From: Thalassotalea loyana
GTDB taxonomy: Bacteria > Pseudomonadota > Gammaproteobacteria > Enterobacterales > Alteromonadaceae
Reading direction: 5' to 3'
DNA: 64,000 bases
Assembly: GCF_030161435.1 (NCBI RefSeq)
Contig: NZ_BSSV01000007.1
Coordinates: 124,001-188,000 of the forward strand
The first letter of the stretch is position 1, and each line of letters starts with the position of its first letter. The notes below the pieces were generated by a model. That model was not told where the DNA came from. It searched no databases and saw nothing but the letters and a program-made list of their open reading frames with translations. A program made the translations under genes and the position numbers. Below are positions 57,151 through 64,000 of this stretch, piece after piece.

Positions 57151-58395
57151 ATGCCTCACACGCCAATGATCACCAATGATGCGACGGTACTCGGATTGCT
57201 CGTTATTTTGCTCGGTGGTGTCTTTTATACTGCTCAGCACTCAAGCACTTTTTGGAAAAAGTTTTACTCAGTTGTACCTGCAGTTTTACTTTGCTACTTC
57301 CTGCCATCGCTACTAAACACATTTGGCGTAATTAGTGGGAAAGAATCGGATTTATATTACGTAGCGTCTCGCTATTTATTACCAGCCTGTTTGGTACTTC
57401 TTACATTAAGTGTTGATTTAAAAGCCATTTCAAGGCTAGGTTCAAAAGCTGTTATTTTATTTTTTACGGGCACGGTGGGTATTATTATTGGTGGACCCAT
57501 TGCATTGCTCACTGTTGCTCAGTTTGCACCTGAACTTATTGGCGTTGACGGACCAGAAGCTGTTTGGAGAGGTATGACTACGGTGGCGGGTAGTTGGATT
57601 GGCGGCAGTGCAAATCAGGCCGCGATGAAAGAAATTTACGGCGCTGGTGACCAAATCTTTTCAGTCATGGTAACGGTTGACGTCATCGTTGCGAACTTAT
57701 GGATGGCAGTGATACTTGTGATGGCAGGCAATGCGAAAGCTATTGATGCGAAAACGGGTGCAGATACCTCTGCGATTAGCGACTTGAAACAAAAAGTAGA
57801 GCAATTTCAAGCGAAGCATGCACGTATTCCAACGTTAGCCGACCTTATGATTATCGTGGCTATTGGTTTAGGTGTTACGGGATTTGCTCATTTGTTTGCC
57901 GATAATATTACGCCATTTTTCGTTGAACATTTTCCAAATACAGACCGATTTAGCTTTCACAGTAAGTTTTTTTGGATGATTGTTTTTGCTACGACTGTCG
58001 GTATAACACTTTCATTTACCAGAGCACGTGAGCTAGAAGGTGTTGGAGCGTCGCGTGTCGGTTCAGCATTTCTTTATATCCTGATAGCCACTATTGGTAT
58101 GAAAATGGATGTGACGATGATCTTAGATACGCCAGTTTATTTCGTCATTGGCGTTATTTGGATGGTGATTCATGCCGGCTTGATGTTGCTTGTCGCGAAG
58201 TTATTAAAAGCACCGCTGTTTTACATGGCTGTTGGCTCTCAAGCAAATGTTGGTGGTGCAGCCTCCGCGCCAATCGTGGCTAGTGCCTTCCATCCATCGT
58301 TGGCACCAGTTGGCGTATTGTTGGCAGTGTTGGGTTACACTGTGGGAACTTACATGGCCTGGTTGTGTGGTCAAATTTTACAAGCTGTCGGTTAA
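57151..58395 (+). CDS. DUF819 family membrane protein (YjcL-like)
   Basis: A 414-residue polytopic protein with 10-12 hydrophobic helices, matching DUF819, a family of probable transporters. Family words include LPACLVLLTLSVDLK, TVAGSWIGGSANQAAMKEIYG and GSQANVGGAASAPIVASAF; the repeated Gly-rich motifs resemble carrier substrate sites. Substrate unknown. It follows SirB1 by 13 bases. A repeat element begins at its stop codon. Confidence 0.85.
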   Translation: MPHTPMITNDATVLGLLVILLGGVFYTAQHSSTFWKKFYSVVPAVLLCYFLPSLLNTFGVISGKESDLYYVASRYLLPACLVLLTLSVDLKAISRLGSKAVILFFTGTVGIIIGGPIALLTVAQFAPELIGVDGPEAVWRGMTTVAGSWIGGSANQAAMKEIYGAGDQIFSVMVTVDVIVANLWMAVILVMAGNAKAIDAKTGADTSAISDLKQKVEQFQAKHARIPTLADLMIIVAIGLGVTGFAHLFADNITPFFVEHFPNTDRFSFHSKFFWMIVFATTVGITLSFTRARELEGVGASRVGSAFLYILIATIGMKMDVTMILDTPVYFVIGVIWMVIHAGLMLLVAKLLKAPLFYMAVGSQANVGGAASAPIVASAFHPSLAPVGVLLAVLGYTVGTYMAWLCGQILQAVG

Positions 58396-58660
58396 TACCA
58401 AGTGAAAAAATGATTTGCTCTCTCAGCGAGAATTAACAGGCTTAGAGGCAAGGCGCTGAATGAAAAGAATGGTTATTCCCTTGTTGATTTCAGCAACGCA
58501 GCATATAAGCCTTTTAAACTCGCCCTTCGGGAGCTTGTCAGAGGCAAGATAACTGCGGCAGATTTACTCAATGTAGAACAACTATATTGTCACAAATCTT
58601 TCTTGTTCACTCACCTCTGACATAGCTCTGAGATGACTAAAGCATTATTTCACTTGGTAT
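58395..58660 (+). repeat. Palindromic-end intergenic repeat, copy 2
   Basis: A 266-base element, same length as copy 1 and about 90% identical by eye. The ends ATACCAAGTGAAA and TTTCACTTGGTAT are nearly perfect inverted repeats, with pairing extending to about 35 bases. Its first A is the last base of the DUF819 stop codon. It fills almost all the space before kdsA. Confidence 0.87.
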
Positions 58661-58669
58661 AAGCCGTAG

Positions 58670-59539
<870 letters not shown>

Positions 59540-59569
59540 TTTATCGGTTTTTAGATAAGAAAAAAGGTG

Positions 59570-59587
59570 CTTATAGCACCTTTTTTT
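59570..59587 (+). terminator. Terminator after kdsA
   Basis: The core pair AAGGTGC/GCACCTT with a 5-base loop is followed by a T run, about 25 bases after the kdsA stop. A-rich flanks make it potentially bidirectional. Confidence 0.8.
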
Positions 59588-59631
59588 ATGCTTGAAATGA
59601 TTATCAAGCAATAAGCGAGCATTGATTGGAG

Positions 59632-59910
59632 CTATTCTGCTGTTAAGCTACCAATTTGGCTTTGGATATCAGCTATTAACGCCGATTCTTGCGTTAATTT
59701 TCCTTCTTGCGACTCAATTTTGAATACTTGTTTAGCAAACAAGTTAATTTGCTCATTAACCAGCGTTAGGTTTGCTTTGATTTCAACGTGAGCTTGGTCT
59801 ACAAGTTGTGCTTGATTAACAGGTGTTGCCTGTTCTAAAGTGGTTGCTTGTGCCATAGGGATAACAGCTAAGAGCGCGCTAGTTGTGATAAGTTTTTTTA
59901 AAAATGTCAT
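59632..59910 (-). CDS. Small exported protein of unknown function
   Basis: A 92-residue protein with a signal peptide (MTFLKKLITTSALLAVIPMAQA) and a mature part that is mostly helical with a heptad-like pattern, rich in Gln, Glu and Ala, and without Cys. No family is recognised. ATG 59910 is preferred over ATG 59919 because GGA lies only 2 bases before the latter. It shares the kdsA terminator region. Confidence 0.6.
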   Translation of the reverse strand: MTFLKKLITTSALLAVIPMAQATTLEQATPVNQAQLVDQAHVEIKANLTLVNEQINLFAKQVFKIESQEGKLTQESALIADIQSQIGSLTAE

Positions 59911-60217
59911 GATTGTCATATCCAGAATAAAGTTAATAAATCTAATAGAACTCTAGGGCTTTATTCTTTGAATGAAAAAACGACTACCAACAATTTTTTC
60001 TTATTACCTTGCCTATATTCAACTTTATCAAGGTGAAAGAATGTCGCCCTCTATCTATGGTGTAAATTTTAGGCTTCTACTGGCAAAAGATAAAATGACA
60101 ATTTATAATGCTAATCATTAGAAAAACTAATGAATAACATTTTTCAGTCTGTCTCAAATTAATATTTATTCATTAAAGAAGTTTAGTTATCCATTTGCTG
60201 ATTTTTGAGGAGCAAAA
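59911..60217. other. Intergenic region with no gene seen
   Basis: The space between two divergent genes is A/T-rich. It must hold the promoters of the small exported protein and of gcvA, but no clear -35/-10 pair, hairpin or operator could be picked out by eye. Confidence 0.6.
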
Positions 60218-61141
60218 ATGGCAGCAAGATTACCTCCGTTAAATGCACTTAGAGCTTTTGAAGCTTCTGCTCGGCACCTAAGCTTTACAAGAGCTGCAGA
60301 GGAGCTGTTTGTTACCCAAGCGGCAATTAGCCATCAAATAAAAAGCTTAGAAGAGCATTTAGGCTTAAAATTATTTATGCGCAAAAATCGTGCATTACTT
60401 CTAAGTGAAGAAGGGCAGTCTTACTATCTTGATATAAAAGATATTTTCAATTCGTTACACGAAGCTACAGAAAAGTTACTTGCTCGAGGTGCAAAAGGTG
60501 CAATAACCGTAAGTTTGCAGCCGAGTTTTGCAATTCAATGGTTGGTACCTCGCCTCAATGATTTTAATGCGTTGCATCCAGATATTGACGTAAGGATCAA
60601 AGCGGTTGATCAACCCGACAATTCACTAACTGAAGACGTTGATATAGCGATTTACTACGGTAGAGGGCGTTGGTCAAACGTGCATGCTCAGCAGCTGCAT
60701 ACGGAATATCTCATTCCCGTATGCTCTCCTATGTTATTAGCAGGCAAAAAACCATTAAATTCAACGGGTGATTTGAGCCAACATATATTGCTCCATGATA
60801 CTTCTAGGCGCGATTGGAAACGTTGGGTAAAGCAAGTCGGCGTGAAAGGGATCAATGTAAATCATGGACCTATATTTAGTCATTCGTCTATGGTGCTTCA
60901 GGCGGCCATTCATGGACAAGGCATTGCGCTTGCCAATAGTTTTCTGGCGAAGCCCGACTTAGATGCAGGTCGCTTGGTATCACCTTTTACCGATGTGCTT
61001 GTGAGCAAAGATGCTCATTATCTCGTCTATCGTGAACATCAATCTGAACTTGGTAAAATAGAGGCGTTTAATAATTGGATGCTGGAAACGGTTGAGCGTG
61101 AGCAAGAAGTCATTGTAGATGGGCACCTAACTGATGAATAG
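60218..61141 (+). CDS. gcvA: GcvA-type LysR regulator
   Basis: A 307-residue LysR regulator with the GcvA start (RLPPLNALRAFEASARHLSFTRAAEELFVTQAAIS split over the HTH) and a C-terminal effector domain. GcvA controls the glycine cleavage system in E. coli. The order gcvA-ygdD-rlmM is that of E. coli, apart from one inserted gene, and supports the name. AGGAG lies before the start. It overlaps the next gene by 8 bases. Confidence 0.87.
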   Translation: MAARLPPLNALRAFEASARHLSFTRAAEELFVTQAAISHQIKSLEEHLGLKLFMRKNRALLLSEEGQSYYLDIKDIFNSLHEATEKLLARGAKGAITVSLQPSFAIQWLVPRLNDFNALHPDIDVRIKAVDQPDNSLTEDVDIAIYYGRGRWSNVHAQQLHTEYLIPVCSPMLLAGKKPLNSTGDLSQHILLHDTSRRDWKRWVKQVGVKGINVNHGPIFSHSSMVLQAAIHGQGIALANSFLAKPDLDAGRLVSPFTDVLVSKDAHYLVYREHQSELGKIEAFNNWMLETVEREQEVIVDGHLTDE

Positions 61142-61781
61142 ACTGCTAATTAATGAATCGAGTAAAGCTATTGCCACGTTTGTCTTTGCTCACGGTGCGG
61201 GTGCAGGGATGTCACATACTTTTATGGAAAACATGACCTCAAAGTTGAATAGGTTAGGTATTAATACCGTTAGATTTGATTTTCCTTACATGGCTAAACG
61301 TGCGGTTGATGGTAAGAAGTACCCACCAAATAAGATGCCGATACTTATAGAAGCTTATAAAGAGGTAGTAGAAAACCTCTCATCGACATTGCCAGTATTT
61401 ATTGGGGGCAAATCTATGGGATCACGTGTTGCCATGACGCTCTTATCAGAACACAAATCAATGGCAGAGCAGGTGAAAGGAGCGATTTGTTTGGGGTATC
61501 CTTTTCACCCTCCTAAAAAGCCTGATAATCTTCGTTTGTCGCCCTTAACAGACAACAAAGTGCCAACACTAATTTGTCAAGGCGAACGTGATACCCTTGG
61601 CAATAAACGAGAGGTGTTGTCATATCAGCTTGATACAAATTACTCGGTAAAGTTTTTCCCTGATGGCGATCATGATTTCAAGCCGAGGGTGCGCTCTGGA
61701 TTTACCCATGAAGAAAACCTGGATGAGGTAGCCATTGCGATTTTGGCCTTTGTTAAAGCCCAACTTGAATCGCACGGATGA
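61134..61781 (+). CDS. Alpha/beta hydrolase, KANL3/Tex30 family
   Basis: A 215-residue small alpha/beta hydrolase with the family words FVFAHGAGAGMSHTFMENM, GGKSMGSRVA (nucleophile elbow GKSMGS), CQGERDTLG and a terminal His in DGDHDFKPR. Bacterial members are of unknown function. It overlaps gcvA by 8 bases and the DUF423 gene by 4, so it is translated with them; E. coli lacks it at this place. Confidence 0.85.
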   Translation: MNRLLINESSKAIATFVFAHGAGAGMSHTFMENMTSKLNRLGINTVRFDFPYMAKRAVDGKKYPPNKMPILIEAYKEVVENLSSTLPVFIGGKSMGSRVAMTLLSEHKSMAEQVKGAICLGYPFHPPKKPDNLRLSPLTDNKVPTLICQGERDTLGNKREVLSYQLDTNYSVKFFPDGDHDFKPRVRSGFTHEENLDEVAIAILAFVKAQLESHG

Positions 61782-62170
61782 CAAATATGTATTTGTTAAC
61801 GAGTTTTATGCGCCTATTGCCGATTATTATTGGCGTTAGCGGCGCTTTTTCTGTACTATTCGGCGCTTGGCTGGCCCATGCAGGAGATCACTTGTCTGCA
61901 GCCGAAACTGCGCGTGTTACAAGCGCACATTTATATCAATTTTTACATACTATTGTTCTACTCGTATTGTATTTGGGCTATCAATGCCAACAAAAACTTG
62001 TCGTAGCGTTAAGTGCATTGCTTTTAACGATAGGCATCATACTGTTTAGTGGAAGCTTGTATGTAAAAACATTTTCTTCCTATAGTGAGATAAGTGTCTT
62101 AGCGCCATGGGGCGGGATTTGCTTAGCGCTAGGTTGGTTTGTTTTATTATTTTTAGGTAAACGTAAATGA
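61778..62170 (+). CDS. ygdD: DUF423 family membrane protein (YgdD)
   Basis: A 130-residue protein with four hydrophobic helices and the DUF423 word GAFGAH-like SVLFGAWLAHAGDHLS, followed by HLYQFLHTIVLL. The function is unknown. It overlaps both neighbours by 4 bases, in the gcvA-ygdD-rlmM unit. Confidence 0.87.
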   Translation: MTNMYLLTSFMRLLPIIIGVSGAFSVLFGAWLAHAGDHLSAAETARVTSAHLYQFLHTIVLLVLYLGYQCQQKLVVALSALLLTIGIILFSGSLYVKTFSSYSEISVLAPWGGICLALGWFVLLFLGKRK

Positions 62171-63255
62171 CGTGTATTGTTTTATATTGTCGCCCGGGCT
62201 TTGAAAAAGAATGTGGTGCTGAAATTCAAGAAAAAGCAGCTTGGAATGAGGCTTTTGGCTATATAGAAATTTTAAAGAAGCAAGGGATAGTGCTTTATCA
62301 TTTATACAATGCTGAAGATGGCGAGAAGTTGATTGAGAAATTACCGCTCAAACGCTTGATATTTGCTCGTCAATGGTTCTTGTCGTTAACAGACCGTATA
62401 GAGTTGCCAAGTACAAATCGTGTAGAAGCTATTGTTGAAGCATTAGGAACGGAATGGCAATACGTAGACCTGCGCATGGAAACAGCAGATACGAATGATG
62501 GAAAAGCACTTTCAAAGTTCTGTCGCAAGCTTGCTGTGCCATTGAGACAAGCATTAAGAAAAAATAAAATTATGACTGAGCAAGGGGATAATGACGGTGC
62601 TAATTTGCATGCATTATTTCTTTCAGGCCAAGAAGTTATCCTTGGGTATTCTTTAGGACATAATAGCTCACCGCACCACATGGGAATCCCTCGATTGAAA
62701 TTTCCAAACCAAGCTCCAAGCCGTTCTACATTAAAACTTGATGAAGCATTTTTGTATTTTATCCCGAAAAAACAATGGGAAAGCCGTTTATGCTCTGGGC
62801 TCAAAGCGGTTGATTTAGGTGCGGCACCAGGCGGCTGGACTTATCAATTAGTACGACGTGGAATGATGGTTTCCGCGGTGGATAATGGTCCAATGGCGGA
62901 GTCGTTAATGGATACTGGTCAAGTTAAGCATTATATGGCCGATGGATTTAAATTTGTTCCGAGTAAATTAAATGTATATTGGCTAGTTTGCGACATGATC
63001 GAAAGTCCAAAGCGTGTTGCGAAGTTGATGGTTAAGTGGTTACTACACGGCTATTGTAAAGAAGCTATGTTTAACCTTAAATTACCGCCTAAGGGCCGCT
63101 ATCAGGAAGTTGTTCAAGATATGCAACTAATAAAGGATGCCTTTAGTGACGCGGGTGTGCAGTATGAGCTATATGCAAAGCACTTGTATTATGATCGTGA
63201 AGAAGTCACGGTGCACGCAAGGCTATTAAGCCCTGCGCCATTAGCTAAAACTTAG
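62167..63255 (+). CDS. rlmM: RlmM, 23S rRNA C2498 2'-O-methyltransferase
   Basis: A 362-residue methyltransferase modifying C2498 in 23S rRNA. It has an N-terminal THUMP-like domain and a C-terminal Rossmann domain with AVDLGAAPGGWTYQLV and the downstream acidic and Lys residues of the K-D-K-E tetrad (VCDMIESPK, MFNLKLPPKG). Length matches E. coli. A terminator follows. Confidence 0.95.
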   Translation: MTCIVLYCRPGFEKECGAEIQEKAAWNEAFGYIEILKKQGIVLYHLYNAEDGEKLIEKLPLKRLIFARQWFLSLTDRIELPSTNRVEAIVEALGTEWQYVDLRMETADTNDGKALSKFCRKLAVPLRQALRKNKIMTEQGDNDGANLHALFLSGQEVILGYSLGHNSSPHHMGIPRLKFPNQAPSRSTLKLDEAFLYFIPKKQWESRLCSGLKAVDLGAAPGGWTYQLVRRGMMVSAVDNGPMAESLMDTGQVKHYMADGFKFVPSKLNVYWLVCDMIESPKRVAKLMVKWLLHGYCKEAMFNLKLPPKGRYQEVVQDMQLIKDAFSDAGVQYELYAKHLYYDREEVTVHARLLSPAPLAKT

Positions 63256-63269
63256 TTTTAATACCCCAT

Positions 63270-63300
63270 AAAAAAAACGGCTTATTGCCGTTTTTTTATT
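63270..63300. terminator. Bidirectional terminator after rlmM
   Basis: AAAACGGC and GCCGTTTT pair around a short loop TTATT, with A and T runs on each side. It also ends the convergent diguanylate cyclase gene. Confidence 0.83.
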
Positions 63301-63307
63301 AATAAAA

Positions 63308-64000
63308 TTAACCAATCGATTTACATGTAATTTGATTGCGTCCATTCGTTTTACTTTGATATAGCATTTCATCGGCTATTTTTGTCAGCTCGTTCAATGG
63401 TTTGTCAAACTGTTGGTTAACGTGACATAAGCCAATACTTATGGTGATTTGGAATAAATTACCATCATTGTTGAATATATTGCTTTCAATTGATTTTCTA
63501 AACGTTTCAAAACGGCGCGAAATCTTATCTTCTTCGCCATTGATAAAGACAATGTACTCTTCACCACCAAAACGCGCGATGATGTCGGTTTCTCTTTTAA
63601 AATGTTCGCGTAGCTGCTCGGCAAGAAAAATAATACACTTATCGCCTGTTAAGTGGCCGTGAACATCATTTACTTTCTTGAAGTGATCGATATCAAGCAT
63701 GGCAACAGTACAAGGCAATTTTTCACGAGCCGACAACTGGTAGCTGTTTTTAGCAAGCTCCTCAAAGCTATTTCGATTGAGTAATCCTGTTAAGCCGTCA
63801 GATCGAGCTTTTAACTCTAACTCGAAATTTAAATGCTGTAACTGTTGTGTTTTTTCTTTAACTTCTTCCGCTAAGTGCTCTTGGTAATCTCGCTGAAGCG
63901 TATATGCTTGATTGAGCTTAGTAGAAAGAAATTCAAACTCAGCAGGGCTATCGGCAGGCAACTCAACGTTAAGATTAGGCTCTTTTTGGCTAAACTGTTC
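63308..64000 (-). CDS. GGDEF-domain diguanylate cyclase, N-terminus cut by window
   Basis: The frame stays open to the end of the window, so only about 230 C-terminal residues are seen. A coiled segment (about 60 residues) leads to a complete GGDEF domain with active site RFGGEEYIVF and the RETD inhibitory site (KRETDIIARFGGEEY). The enzyme makes cyclic di-GMP. Any sensor domain lies outside the window. A start inside the window (TTG at 63961) is possible but the open frame upstream argues against it. Confidence 0.9.
   Translation of the reverse strand, partial: EQFSQKEPNLNVELPADSPAEFEFLSTKLNQAYTLQRDYQEHLAEEVKEKTQQLQHLNFELELKARSDGLTGLLNRNSFEELAKNSYQLSAREKLPCTVAMLDIDHFKKVNDVHGHLTGDKCIIFLAEQLREHFKRETDIIARFGGEEYIVFINGEEDKISRRFETFRKSIESNIFNNDGNLFQITISIGLCHVNQQFDKPLNELTKIADEMLYQSKTNGRNQITCKSIG

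Overview
The window looks like a chromosomal segment of a marine gammaproteobacterium of the order Alteromonadales, most likely near Colwelliaceae (Colwellia/Thalassotalea-like). This rests on the A+T-rich sequence, E. coli-like housekeeping gene blocks, a DUF3718 protein, an S46 dipeptidyl-peptidase, a tryptophan/kynurenine catabolic cluster and a family of ~265-bp palindromic intergenic repeats. The genus is inference. No phage, insertion sequence, CRISPR array or rRNA was seen.

Layout. 1-9.3 kb: envelope biogenesis in near-E. coli order, with lolC (partial)-lolD-lolE, a DUF2062 gene, comEC, msbA-lpxK-ycaR-kdsB. 9.2-14.7 kb: a short-chain dehydrogenase, an alkyltransferase-like DNA-repair protein, a secreted S46 peptidase, and a LysR regulator divergent from a quinone oxidoreductase. 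14.8-21.7 kb: a minus-strand kynurenine pathway cluster (SDR, aminomuconate-semialdehyde dehydrogenase, RidA-type deaminase, 3-hydroxyanthranilate dioxygenase, kynurenine formamidase, kynureninase, kynurenine monooxygenase). 21.9-29 kb: an alpha/beta hydrolase with a secreted TPR protein, a small heat-shock gene with a ROSE-type RNA thermometer and a sigma-32-like promoter, an exported thiol peroxidase, a REC-CheC response regulator paired with a diguanylate cyclase, and an exported amidohydrolase.

29-41.6 kb matches the E. coli lnt-ybeX-ybeY-ybeZ-miaB / ubiF / Met-Leu-Gln tRNA region. Between miaB and ubiF lie a beta-propeller sensor, an unrecognised protein and a 2OG-oxygenase-like protein; a racemase-family gene lies between ubiF and the tRNAs. 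The seven tRNA genes show a Met-Leu-Gln repeat. 42.6-59.5 kb holds ychF-pth-rplY, then an accessory block (solute-binding protein, alkylglycerol-monooxygenase-like membrane protein, AraC regulator, YhhN lysoplasmalogenase, VOC protein), then prs-ispE-lolB divergent from hemA-prfA-prmC-sirB2-sirB1, a DUF819 transporter and kdsA. 60-64 kb: gcvA, an alpha/beta hydrolase, ygdD (DUF423), rlmM and a truncated diguanylate cyclase.

How the genes work together. LolCDE and LolB serve lipoprotein sorting; MsbA, LpxK, KdsB and KdsA serve lipopolysaccharide; Lnt completes lipoprotein maturation. Prs, IspE, HemA, PrfA, PrmC, Pth, YchF, L25, MiaB, YbeY and RlmM form a translation and core-metabolism set. 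The accessory points most worth following are the ether-lipid-like pair (AGMO-like plus YhhN), the thermometer, the structured repeats and the kynurenine cluster, which lacks two expected enzymes.
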